The notes beneath the pieces are model-generated. The model did not search any database. It saw only the letters and a list, made by a program, of their open reading frames with translations, and was not told where the DNA came from. The translations under genes were made by a program, and so were the position numbers. Below are positions 1-7,200 of a stretch of DNA of 8,988 nucleotides, piece after piece; within the stretch, counting starts at the first letter, position 1; every line of letters begins with the position of its first letter. The DNA comes from Nanobdellota archaeon (GTDB taxonomy: Archaea; Nanoarchaeota; Nanoarchaeia; Parvarchaeales; Parvarchaeaceae). Location: the NCBI GenBank assembly GCA_021796445.1, contig JAKACB010000030.1, positions 1-8,988 of the forward strand, written 5' to 3'.

Positions 1-7
1 CTACAAG

Positions 8-80
8 CGCCCCGAGCGGGATTCGGACCCGCGTCAATGCCGTGACAGGGCACTATCCTAGACCACTAGACTATCGGGGC
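8..80 (-). tRNA. tRNA-Asp (anticodon GTC)
   Basis: The minus strand folds into a complete 73-nt cloverleaf. It has a 7-bp acceptor stem (GCCCCGA with TCGGGGC), a D arm, an anticodon stem GTGCC/GGCAT around loop CTGTCAC (anticodon GTC), and a T stem GCGGG/CCCGC. The discriminator base is G73, the known aspartate identity base. CCA is not encoded and there is no intron. The T loop reads TCCGAAT, giving C at position 55 where U (pseudouridine) is almost universal. The gene follows the chaperone block on the same strand, but it has its own TATA-like box upstream. Confidence 0.96.
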
Positions 81-108
81 TTGTATTCTTTAAAAAATCA
101 GCTACAAC

Positions 109-116
109 TATTTAAA
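109..116 (-). promoter_or_regulatory. TATA-like box for tRNA-Asp
   Basis: The minus strand reads TTTAAATA, centred about 32 bases before the mature 5' end of tRNA-Asp. That spacing suits archaeal TBP/TFB initiation with a short 5' leader removed by RNase P. A T6 run (92-97 on the complement) lies between the box and the tRNA. It could instead help terminate readthrough from the protein genes upstream. Confidence 0.5.
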
Positions 117-147
117 GTTTTATTTGCTTTTAAGATTCGTTTTAAAA

Positions 148-1590
148 TTAGGTTTTTATGTGCAGAACTAATGAATTAGAGCTCTTTCTGTAGCTTCTTC
201 CATTGAAATCGAACTTCACGCTTGCTTTCTCCAATTCGAAGTTACCTACTATGCCTATCTTGCTTTTTACTTCATACATAACTATAATTTCATCGTTTGG
301 ATTAAGTTCTTCTTCCTTCCAGGAAATGAGCATCTTGCTGCCATGCTTTGTTATTTTTCCTTCTTTTTGACCGGCTTTTGCTACCTTCAACGAATTTGGA
401 GGAATTTCATCCTCTAATTCTATTCCGTATATTTTCTTTCTAGAGATGTTCTTAAGCCTTAAAGCTATTTTTATGTCTATGAAACCTTCTACTGCCTTGT
501 GTTCTATCACTTCCTTTTTGAATATTACCTTTCTGTTGAAGTAAAGGAATATTACAAACGCCAACGCGATTATCAGAATTATAAGGTATATTGGATAGTA
601 AGAGACGGAATACTGCAGTGTTATGCTCTGACCTGGCATAAGAGAACTTATTGAAGGTTGGATTAAGCCACTTGAAATCACGGCAGAACCATTGGATGAG
701 GATTTAGAGATTAAAAACAGTGAATTAAAGCTGTTTATGCTCAAAGCAATTGCGCTCCTATTTACAGGCACGTTTCCTTCGTTCTTAACGGTTATTGAAG
801 CGCTGCCTCCAAAAATGTTAAAACTGGATGTTTTGCTGATCACAGGCTTATAGTACGTAAGGATGTTTATTGGGAAGTACAACGCAGATGAATTTTTATT
901 GTAATTTGTATAAACCGATATGTTGTATTTCCCTGGCGGGAGAAGATAACTCAATGTGCTTATGGGAATTGTGAAGTTAAATGAATTCAAACCCAAGTTT
1001 CCTATAACTTCGTTTTTTGACGAAGAATAAATCAGCTTTCCATTACTTGACAGATTATAGACAAACGGCAAAATCAAACCAGTCTGTCCTAATGAATTCA
1101 TCACATTTACTTGGAAGTAGACATTATTGTATGGGTAGAAAGATTTTGAGGAGTTTATTGAATAAAGATATATCGAGGTTTTTGTTATTGGTATTATTGC
1201 AACGCTTAGATTAAAGTAATTGGACGCTGAATTGTCGCTATAAGGAATCTGCATTGTTATAGGATAAGAAAAGAAAACATCCTTTGATTCAAAAGAAAAA
1301 AGTACGGTCTTTGCCTGCCCAGGTAAAAGTTCAAAACTATCCGGAAATGCACCTATGCTGTAAAAATAACCTGAATATATTATAGAGGCCCTCCCTAGAT
1401 TTAAAGATATATTTTGCGTGGTATTCTGGTTATTATAAAAAGTAAAGTTAAAGTATGAAACCGCGTTGCTTTGAACAGTTATAGAATTCGGGCTTACCTT
1501 CAAAGCATGGGCATTTCCCACTAAAAACATTACGGACAGTAGTAAAATAGTAAATATTACCGACTTCCTTACTGAATTGTTCATAACCAT
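148..1590 (-). CDS. Exported multi-domain Ig-like membrane protein, one C-terminal TM segment
   Basis: This 480-residue protein is not recognised as a named family. Residues 8-25 are a hydrophobic signal segment ending in AHA (27-29), a good signal-peptidase site. Residues 30-333 look like tandem beta-sandwich domains. One near 245-330 shows the phrases ITVKNEGNVPV and LMPGQSITLQYSV, typical of CARDB/NEW3-like domains. A TM helix spans about 334-350 and is followed by Lys/Arg-rich residues. Residues 365-480 form another Ig-like domain resembling DUF11 repeats. Eleven N-x-S/T sequons fall before the TM and one after it, which fits an outside N-terminus and a cytosolic tail. The gene starts 34 bases after the glycosyltransferase gene and is probably the last of the block. 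M3 (1584) is an alternative start. A surface or adhesion role is inference. Confidence 0.85.
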   Translation of the reverse strand: MVMNNSVRKSVIFTILLLSVMFLVGNAHALKVSPNSITVQSNAVSYFNFTFYNNQNTTQNISLNLGRASIIYSGYFYSIGAFPDSFELLPGQAKTVLFSFESKDVFFSYPITMQIPYSDNSASNYFNLSVAIIPITKTSIYLYSINSSKSFYPYNNVYFQVNVMNSLGQTGLILPFVYNLSSNGKLIYSSSKNEVIGNLGLNSFNFTIPISTLSYLLPPGKYNISVYTNYNKNSSALYFPINILTYYKPVISKTSSFNIFGGSASITVKNEGNVPVNRSAIALSINSFNSLFLISKSSSNGSAVISSGLIQPSISSLMPGQSITLQYSVSYYPIYLIILIIALAFVIFLYFNRKVIFKKEVIEHKAVEGFIDIKIALRLKNISRKKIYGIELEDEIPPNSLKVAKAGQKEGKITKHGSKMLISWKEEELNPNDEIIVMYEVKSKIGIVGNFELEKASVKFDFNGRSYRKSSNSLVLHIKT

Positions 1591-1613
1591 AGGAGTATTT
1601 TTAGTATTAAATA

Positions 1614-1621
1614 GATTTAAG
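1614..1621 (-). promoter_or_regulatory. Weak TATA-like box before the membrane-protein gene
   Basis: The minus strand reads CTTAAATC, centred about 27 bases before the ATG at 1590, with TATTTAATA just downstream. The spacing would suit a leaderless transcript. However, the gene lies only 34 bases behind its neighbour and AT-rich gaps are common here, so cotranscription is equally likely. Confidence 0.25.
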
Positions 1622-1624
1622 CAT

Positions 1625-2761
1625 TTAAATTTTATTGTAAAGAGCTATAAGTTTATCCACTGTTTTCTTTATGTCAAATTCCTTTACTACTCCATCAAAT
1701 TTGTATCTATTTGGATGCTCATATATAAAATTGGCTTTTTCTACAAGATCTTTTATACTGTGCGGATTGAATCTTTCGCCGCATTTTGCATAATTAAGCA
1801 GTTCCTCCTGTGCACCTTTTTCCGGTAGAAGAATTGGCAGCCCATAAAAAGATGCATACAAATCCACAATTCCTTGAGTTTCAAAAGTAGAAGGGTTACA
1901 AAGAATGTCTGCAGCGGCGTAGTAAAGAGAAATGTCTTTTTCTTTTACGAACCCAGTAAATATAATGTTATTGTTACCTATTCTTTTGCTTAATGAAATA
2001 AGCTCCTTAATGTAAGGTCCGGATCCTGCTATTATTATCTTGAAACCATTTACAGACAGCGGCTTTGCTGCTTTTATAAGTATGTCTATATTCTTTTCCC
2101 TGCTTACCCTTCCGAAATAGAGTATTACCTTGTCTTTGCTTTTTAACCCCAGCTGCTTTCTTGTCTTTTCTCTATTTTCTCTTTTCATCGAGCCAAAGTC
2201 TACTCCTGTTGGTATAATCTGTATATTCTTTAAACCATTGTTTTCAAGTATCCTTTTTACATACATTGTAGGTGCAATTATACCGTCAGTCTTTGAGTAG
2301 AACCACTTTAGGTACCGCATAACAACAAATCTGCTTAGTTTTATTGCTGCTTTATTGTTACTAAAATAAGCGGATATTGCTTCGTCAGAAAACACCATTG
2401 TGTGGAATGTACCTACAAACTTGGAATTAAGCTGGATACTTGCCCTATATGCAAACAAACCCGCTGTAAAGGGGGTGTGAGCATGTATTATATCTGGCAT
2501 TATCTCCATTACACGTGTGCTTTCACGGTTTATCAAACCCATTGTATACTGCGGATACCTTTTGAACTGCATCCCTTTTATGACATATAACCTTTTGTCT
2601 TTTTTTGCAAGTTTAGTTGTTTCTTTTCCACCTGAAGCAAAAATGTAAACCTCATGGCCTCTCCTTTCCAGTTCTTTTCTTGTATTTATTATTGAAGTTA
2701 CAACTCCATCCCTAGAGGGAAGGTAACTATCTGTATAAAATGCTATTTTAAGCGTTTCCAT
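1625..2761 (-). CDS. GT4-family glycosyltransferase (GT-B fold)
   Basis: This 378-residue retaining glycosyltransferase carries GT4 motifs in order: N-terminal IAFYTDSYLP with DGVVTSI (18-24), IIHAHTPF (91-98), GTFH (117-120), IPTGVD (183-188), the donor-phosphate-binding FGRVSREKN (216-224), IAGSGPY (244-250), and NPSTFETQG (289-297). The usual EX7E signature has its first Glu (E294), but the second position is Tyr (Y302). Known relatives transfer hexoses to diacylglycerol, archaetidyl or other lipid and glycan acceptors; the actual substrates cannot be read here. It has no TM segment and is probably a cytosolic, membrane-associated enzyme. Its ATG directly follows the dnaJ stop codon (TAAATG), so it is almost certainly cotranscribed and possibly translationally coupled with the chaperones, an unusual partner for them. 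Confidence 0.92.
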   Translation of the reverse strand: METLKIAFYTDSYLPSRDGVVTSIINTRKELERRGHEVYIFASGGKETTKLAKKDKRLYVIKGMQFKRYPQYTMGLINRESTRVMEIMPDIIHAHTPFTAGLFAYRASIQLNSKFVGTFHTMVFSDEAISAYFSNNKAAIKLSRFVVMRYLKWFYSKTDGIIAPTMYVKRILENNGLKNIQIIPTGVDFGSMKRENREKTRKQLGLKSKDKVILYFGRVSREKNIDILIKAAKPLSVNGFKIIIAGSGPYIKELISLSKRIGNNNIIFTGFVKEKDISLYYAAADILCNPSTFETQGIVDLYASFYGLPILLPEKGAQEELLNYAKCGERFNPHSIKDLVEKANFIYEHPNRYKFDGVVKEFDIKKTVDKLIALYNKI

Positions 2762-3778
2762 TTAATCTGCTGAGATATGCGGCTCTTTTCTCTCTCCCAA
2801 AGCCCTTTCTATTTCATTCAATTCCTTTGTTCCGATTTTTTTTGGAAGATCTACAGCAATGTCTATTATAAGATTACCCCTTTGCCCGTTTTGACCATAA
2901 AGCCCTTTTCCCTTTAGTATTATAGGGCCGGTTTCTCCTGCGCTTATAGTTATCCTTTCACTTCCCCAAGGGGTTGGCAAATCAAGCTCTATTCCGTTAA
3001 GAAGATCCCTCAAATCCAGGTATAATCTAGTCTTAATATCATTTCCAGATATGCTGTAAGTATCACTTTTTCTTATATGGAAAAATACATAGAGGTCACC
3101 GTTTTCGCCATCAACGGAAGGCTCACCCTTGCCCTTTATTATTGTGTAATCACCTTCCTTTACCCCTCTTCTTATTGGAACGGAAAGCGTTTCCTCTTTT
3201 ACTACGAACCCGGTTCCATTGCAGTTATCGCACTTCTTTTTTACTATAAAGCCCGTTCCGCCACATTTATCACAGGTAGTGGTAAATACTACATTTGATC
3301 CAAACTGGTGTATGTTCCTACGTATTTTTCCGCTGCCGTGGCATTTCGGACAAGTTTCTTTTTCTTTCGCACCTGAACCTGAACAAACAGGACATACTAC
3401 TCTGTGCTTTAACTTAAAGGTTTTTACTGCAGGATTAAATACATCCTCCAATGTTATGTCCAAATCGTACCTTAGATCCTCTCCCTTTGATGAAAAGCCG
3501 AAATTCCTGAATATGTCTTCAAAACCATGAAAATTGAATATGTCACTAAAGTCGTTGAAATTAAAGCCCTGCTCGCTGCTTTCCTGCTGTGATGAAGCGC
3601 CGCCCTTGTTCATCAATATTCTATATGCCTCATTTATCTCCTTGAACTTCTCCTCAGCCTTTTTATCACCCGGATTTAAATCAGGATGGTATTTCTTAGC
3701 TAAGGTCTTAAAGGCCTTTTTGATCTCTTCTTCAGATGCATTAGGACTCACACCTAAAACACGATAAGGGTCATCCAT
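2762..3778 (-). CDS. dnaJ: Chaperone protein DnaJ (Hsp40, type I)
   Basis: This 338-residue co-chaperone delivers substrates to DnaK and stimulates its ATPase. The J domain occupies about residues 3-56, with the essential HPD at 31-33. A short Gly/Phe-rich linker follows (71-95, FNFNDF and FRNFGF). The zinc region has all four CxxCxGxG repeats, with cysteine pairs at 129/132, 143/146, 169/172 and 183/186. Two C-terminal substrate-binding domains follow and end in a short helix. It is somewhat shorter than E. coli DnaJ (376), mainly through the short linker, and nothing essential is missing. The start lies 31 bases after the dnaK stop and lacks a Shine-Dalgarno motif. The gene order grpE-dnaK-dnaJ is the classic Hsp70 operon order. 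Confidence 0.97.
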   Translation of the reverse strand: MDDPYRVLGVSPNASEEEIKKAFKTLAKKYHPDLNPGDKKAEEKFKEINEAYRILMNKGGASSQQESSEQGFNFNDFSDIFNFHGFEDIFRNFGFSSKGEDLRYDLDITLEDVFNPAVKTFKLKHRVVCPVCSGSGAKEKETCPKCHGSGKIRRNIHQFGSNVVFTTTCDKCGGTGFIVKKKCDNCNGTGFVVKEETLSVPIRRGVKEGDYTIIKGKGEPSVDGENGDLYVFFHIRKSDTYSISGNDIKTRLYLDLRDLLNGIELDLPTPWGSERITISAGETGPIILKGKGLYGQNGQRGNLIIDIAVDLPKKIGTKELNEIERALGERKEPHISAD

Positions 3779-3809
3779 ATTATTCTAAAGAAAAGACGGC
3801 TAATAATCT

Positions 3810-5660
3810 TTAACTTCCGTTGTTTTCTTCTCCGTTCTGCGGATTATCGTTGTTTTCACCATTTTCCTGCGTATTCTGCTGATCAGTCTGTTGGTTCTGA
3901 TTTTGCTGGCTGTAAATCTTCGAACTTAGTTTATTTATAACCGCTGTCAATTTATCTCTATCCTCATTTATTTGTTCTATAGTAACGTCTTCTTTTGCCG
4001 TGTCTTCCTTTATCTTTTTTATTATTTCATCGGCTTCATTCTTTTCTTCTTCAGTAATTTTATCTTTAAAGTCATTAAGTGTCTTTTCAAGGGAATAAGA
4101 CAGGGCAGAAACATTGTTCTTAGCTTCTATCAATTCCTTTATTTTCTTGTCGTTTTCCTCGTTTTCTTTTGCGGCCTGCATCATCTTATCTATTTCTTCC
4201 TTTGAAAGCTTGTGCGGTGCAGATATTGTTATCTTTTGGGTCTTTCCAGTAGCTTTGTCCTTTGCAGAAACGCTCAATATACCATTAGCATCTATGTCGA
4301 AAGTTACCTCTATCTGCGGTACCCCTCTGGGTGCAGGAGGTATGCCTTCAAGGTTAAAGCTGCCAAGGCTTATGTTATCCTTTGCAAGCGGCCTTTCTCC
4401 CTGAAGAACGTTTATAGTAACACTTGTCTGATAATCATCAGCCGTTGAGAAAACCTTGCTTACCTTTATAGGTATTGTGCTGTTTCTTTCAATTATAGGC
4501 GTTGAAACTCCTCCCAACGTTTCTATGCTAAGAGTTAAAGGCGTTACGTCTAAAAGAACTATGTCCTTGATCTCTCCTGCCAAGACTGCTCCCTGTATTG
4601 CGGCTCCTAATGCCACTGCTTCCATAGGGTCTACCCCTCTTTCAAGTTTTTCTCCGAAAATTTCTGTCAGGAATTTCTGAACTATAGGCATCCTTGTAGG
4701 ACCTCCAACAAGTATTATCTTTGAGATTTTGTCCTTTTCAAGGCCTGCATCCTTTAGAACGTTTTCTATAGGCTGTCTCGATCTCTCTATTATGGGCCTT
4801 ACTAGGTTTTCTAATGTAGCTCTGGATATCTTAAGGTCAAGATTCTTTGGGGAATTGTTGACAACCGTTATGTAAGGGAGGTTTATCTCCGTTTCAAGAA
4901 CCGTAGAAAGCTCTATCTTTGCCTTCTCTGCCGCATCCCTTATCCTTTGCATTGCCACCTTGTCTTTGCTTATATCAAAATTCTCTTTTGTTTTGAAATC
5001 TTTTACTATGTAATCTATAAGGGCATTGTCCATGTCAACTCCACCGAGTTCTACGTCACCGGAGGTAGCCAAAACCTCAAATGTGCCCGAAGATATCTCC
5101 ATCAAAGTTACATCAAGCGTTCCGCCTCCAAGATCATACACTAAAACCTTGATATCCGCGGACTTATCCAGGCCGTAGGCCATGGCGGCTGCAGTAGGTT
5201 CGTTTATTATTCTTACGACGTCTAAACCAGCTATGCTTCCCGCATCCTTTGTTGCCTGCCTTTGATTATCGTTGAAATACGCAGGAACCGTTATTACCGC
5301 CTTTTTGACCTCTGTTCCAAGAAAAGCCTCTGCATCCCTTTTTATTTTCTGCAATATGAATGCCGATATTTGCTGTGGAGTGTATTCCTTGCCGTTTATG
5401 TTGTATTTGTAATCGCTCCCCATCTTCCTCTTTGCTGCGAATATTGTATTCTGTGGATTTGAAACGGCCTGCCTTCTTGCAGGTTCGCCCACTAAAATTT
5501 GATTGTCTTTTGTGAATGCAACAACCGAAGGAAACATCTTTCCAGCTATAGTTGCACCCTCTGCACTTGGTATTATTGTAGGCTTGCCGGCCGTTACAAC
5601 CGCTGCCTGCGAATTTGAAGTTCCCAAATCTATTCCTATTATCTTTTCTTTTTCTGTCAT
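3810..5660 (-). CDS. dnaK: Chaperone protein DnaK (Hsp70)
   Basis: This is a full-length 616-residue Hsp70. The nucleotide-binding domain (about 5-365) shows [10 protein letters not shown] (8-17), [11 protein letters not shown] (174-184) and [10 protein letters not shown] (316-325). The conserved linker [10 protein letters not shown] (368-377) joins the beta-sandwich peptide-binding domain and a helical lid (about 485-580). The N-terminal domain lacks the ~24-residue insert of proteobacterial DnaK, as in archaea and Gram-positives. [13 protein letters not shown] and GGPTRMP match what I recall of Thermoplasma DnaK, which suggests exchange with Thermoplasmatales or shared ancestry. The last ~34 residues (583-616) are a disordered Gln/Asn/Glu-rich tail with no EEVD. 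The ATG overlaps the grpE stop as ATGA, implying coupled translation. Confidence 0.98.
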   Translation of the reverse strand: MTEKEKIIGIDLGTSNSQAAVVTAGKPTIIPSAEGATIAGKMFPSVVAFTKDNQILVGEPARRQAVSNPQNTIFAAKRKMGSDYKYNINGKEYTPQQISAFILQKIKRDAEAFLGTEVKKAVITVPAYFNDNQRQATKDAGSIAGLDVVRIINEPTAAAMAYGLDKSADIKVLVYDLGGGTLDVTLMEISSGTFEVLATSGDVELGGVDMDNALIDYIVKDFKTKENFDISKDKVAMQRIRDAAEKAKIELSTVLETEINLPYITVVNNSPKNLDLKISRATLENLVRPIIERSRQPIENVLKDAGLEKDKISKIILVGGPTRMPIVQKFLTEIFGEKLERGVDPMEAVALGAAIQGAVLAGEIKDIVLLDVTPLTLSIETLGGVSTPIIERNSTIPIKVSKVFSTADDYQTSVTINVLQGERPLAKDNISLGSFNLEGIPPAPRGVPQIEVTFDIDANGILSVSAKDKATGKTQKITISAPHKLSKEEIDKMMQAAKENEENDKKIKELIEAKNNVSALSYSLEKTLNDFKDKITEEEKNEADEIIKKIKEDTAKEDVTIEQINEDRDKLTAVINKLSSKIYSQQNQNQQTDQQNTQENGENNDNPQNGEENNGS

Positions 5661-6109
5661 ATACTGATTTTAACTTTCGGATACCTTATTATTTTTCCGT
5701 TAAGTTTATAACCTTTCTGCACCTCCTCAATTATCTTCCCTTTTTCTTCATTGCTTTCTTCTGTAGCTACTGCCTCTGCTATATCTGATGAAAAGTCCTT
5801 GCCCACGACTTCCATCTCCTCTAAGCCGTAATGCGACAAAACAGAAAGAAATGCCTTGTAAAGCGCCTTTACCTTCTCGTCTTTGTCCTGCTTCAATACG
5901 CTGTCAAAGTCATCAAGTACTTTCAGTAAATCCATTATAAGCCGTTCATTTGAATACTTTATGTATTCAACTAACTCCTTTTCCTTTGATTTCTTGTAAT
6001 TGTCAACCTCTGCAAGTAGATATAGATACTTAGATTTATAGTCCTCTTCATTTTGCTCTTCCTGCTTTTCGACATTTACCTCTTGTGCATCATTTGTATT
6101 TTCTTCCAT
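5657..6109 (-). CDS. grpE: Nucleotide exchange factor GrpE
   Basis: This 150-residue protein releases ADP from DnaK. Residues 1-24 are acidic and disordered, and 25-75 form the long coiled-coil dimer helix ([14 protein letters not shown] at 27-40 is the family's typical pattern). Residues 76-100 suit the four-helix bundle. The C-terminal beta-wing ends in [22 protein letters not shown], whose core QKGYKLNGK (131-139) is diagnostic of GrpE. The usual HEAV before the wing reads AEAV (111-114). It is shorter than E. coli GrpE (197), as in many archaea. It follows the SecB-like gene by 37 bases and overlaps dnaK by 4 bases. Confidence 0.96.
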   Translation of the reverse strand: MEENTNDAQEVNVEKQEEQNEEDYKSKYLYLLAEVDNYKKSKEKELVEYIKYSNERLIMDLLKVLDDFDSVLKQDKDEKVKALYKAFLSVLSHYGLEEMEVVGKDFSSDIAEAVATEESNEEKGKIIEEVQKGYKLNGKIIRYPKVKISI

Positions 6110-6146
6110 AAAATCAAATTAATATATAGTAATCTATCTATTTTTA

Positions 6147-6587
6147 TTAATTTTTACTCTTTTTATCCTTTTCCTTCTTCTCATCTTTCTTTTCCGTTGA
6201 TACTTTAGGCAAAGGCAAAATCGATGGAAGCTGCAGCATCTTTGAAAGAGACATGGCCTCTATTATGCTTATGTTAAGGCTGGTCTGCAGTACCTCTTCA
6301 GTTATAGAATCATCAAGCACCTTTTCATCCTGCCATTTATTGTATATTTTATCGATATCTTCGGAAGTGTGAACTATGAAACCTTCTATTACAATGTGGC
6401 CCAGTTCATCAGAACTGTTGGCAGTGAACTTTGCATCGAATCTGAACTGGAATTTAAGAACCTTGAACTTCTCGTCTTTTTCAACGTCTAGAACGGTTAT
6501 ATTGTTTGATATGCCCATCTGCGTTTCGGGGGGTATGTTGTCCTCTCTTTTGGCGTCTACCTTTGTTATCAAGTAATTTATTATCAT
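6147..6587 (-). CDS. SecB-like chaperone (probable)
   Basis: This 146-residue soluble protein has the SecB order of elements. A first strand, INYLITKVDAKRED (3-16), resembles the IYTKDISFE segment of E. coli SecB. Further strands run 29-36, 41-55 and 63-74 (GHIVIEGFIVHT). A short helix follows at 76-86, then a long helix at 95-118 that ends in LQLPSILPLP (118-127), matching the SecB helix end and its FPxLxLxPV motif. I aligned these by eye, so the family call is inference. The Lys-rich tail (131-146) lacks the SecA-binding zinc tail of bacterial SecB, as expected where SecA is absent. SecB homologues in archaea are known (MJ0357 of Methanocaldococcus). Its place at the head of grpE-dnaK-dnaJ supports a holdase role. 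The only candidate start is the ATG at 6587, about 26 bases after a TATA-like box. Confidence 0.65.
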   Translation of the reverse strand: MIINYLITKVDAKREDNIPPETQMGISNNITVLDVEKDEKFKVLKFQFRFDAKFTANSSDELGHIVIEGFIVHTSEDIDKIYNKWQDEKVLDDSITEEVLQTSLNISIIEAMSLSKMLQLPSILPLPKVSTEKKDEKKEKDKKSKN

Positions 6588-6608
6588 AGCATTCTATAAG
6601 GGTATTAG

Positions 6609-6616
6609 TATTTAAA
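6609..6616 (-). promoter_or_regulatory. TATA-like box for the SecB-like/grpE/dnaK/dnaJ block
   Basis: The minus strand reads TTTAAATA, preceded by a purine-rich GAAAC that could serve as a BRE. It is centred about 26 bases before the ATG at 6587, the spacing expected for a leaderless archaeal transcript. It is the best promoter candidate for the whole minus-strand block, since later gaps are at most 37 bases. Confidence 0.6.
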
Positions 6617-6620
6617 AGTT

Positions 6621-6633
6621 TCCACTATCTGGA
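6621..6633. promoter_or_regulatory. Short dyad between divergent promoters (possible operator)
   Basis: TCCACTATCTGGA has inverted arms TCCA and TGGA around a 5-base spacer. It sits between the two divergent TATA-like boxes and overlaps the BRE position of the minus-strand promoter. A regulator bound here could control both units. With 4-base arms the dyad could easily be chance. Confidence 0.25.
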
Positions 6634-6642
6634 CAAAAAACT

Positions 6643-6653
6643 ATATATTTATA
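6643..6653 (+). promoter_or_regulatory. TATA-like box for the 163-residue protein gene
   Basis: The plus strand reads ATATATTTATA within a longer A/T run. It is centred about 25 bases before the ATG at 6673, which fits leaderless initiation. It diverges from the chaperone promoter about 35 bases away. Confidence 0.55.
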
Positions 6654-6672
6654 AAAATCGCTCTAAAAAAGA

Positions 6673-7164
6673 ATGAATGAGGAAAAAGACGCAGATTATT
6701 ACTTTGAAAAACTGAAAGATAAAGGACTAAACAAGGACAGGTATTATTTGCAGACCCTAAGCCCAATACATAAATACGACATGTTCCCAAACGAAAAGGT
6801 ATTCATGAACTGGCTGGTGGACGGAGACTTTCTTGATTTAAGAGCGATGAATGACATAATATTTGCAGTCTATTCTAATCCCTCTTCAGAAGAAAACATA
6901 ATAATAAACAAATACATAAAGGAAGAAAACAAGCAGCAGGAGATATCAAAGCTTTCGGATGAATGCACGGAAAACGTTCTTTACCTTTTAAAAATACTTA
7001 CAAACCTGAAGGGGTACAGCACAGAAGATTTGATAAAAATACATGAAGAGACTTTGGACAAGATGGATAAGCTTAAAGAAAGGCTGAACAGCATAGTAAG
7101 CGGTGCATTTGAATACTTCAAAAAGAAGGAAAAGCAGGGCAACAAAGAACAATACATAGGCTAA
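6673..7164 (+). CDS. Hypothetical helical soluble protein, 163 residues
   Basis: I do not recognise this protein. It is highly charged, has no signal peptide or TM segment, and is mostly predictable helix. An aromatic, Asp-rich N-terminal part includes YYFEKL (9-14) and FMNWLVDGDFLDLRAMNDI (44-62). A long amphipathic helix runs about 86-113 and another about 116-151 (DLIKIHEETLDKMDKLKERL), possibly a coiled coil, ending in a Lys-rich tail. One cysteine (C98) and no metal motif are visible. Codon use and base composition match its neighbours. It is transcribed divergently from the chaperone block and sits 36 bases before htpX, so a link to HtpX or to stress is possible but only by position. 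The ATG is chosen by its TATA spacing. A second in-frame start is not obvious nearby. Confidence 0.85.
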   Translation: MNEEKDADYYFEKLKDKGLNKDRYYLQTLSPIHKYDMFPNEKVFMNWLVDGDFLDLRAMNDIIFAVYSNPSSEENIIINKYIKEENKQQEISKLSDECTENVLYLLKILTNLKGYSTEDLIKIHEETLDKMDKLKERLNSIVSGAFEYFKKKEKQGNKEQYIG

Positions 7165-7170
7165 ACAATA

Positions 7171-7181
7171 TTAATTAAATA
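7171..7181 (+). promoter_or_regulatory. TATA-like box before htpX
   Basis: TTAATTAAATA lies in the 36-base gap after the 163-residue protein gene, centred about 25 bases before the htpX ATG. htpX may therefore have its own leaderless promoter, though readthrough from the upstream gene is also likely. Confidence 0.4.
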
Positions 7182-7200
7182 CTGAATTTGTTGAAATAAT

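Noticed and set aside
3219..3530. Open frame of 103 codons on the plus strand opposite dnaJ
   Set aside because: It is a shadow of the dnaJ zinc-finger region, whose repeats and HPD motif establish the minus strand as coding. It has no promoter or recognisable product.
4114..4448. Overlapping plus-strand open frames opposite dnaK
   Set aside because: They are antisense to highly conserved DnaK substrate-binding domain sequence and show no family features.
6120..6128. AT-rich TAATATATA between the SecB-like gene and grpE as a separate grpE promoter
   Set aside because: Its centre is only about 15 bases before the grpE ATG, so transcription would begin inside the coding region. Cotranscription from the upstream promoter is simpler.
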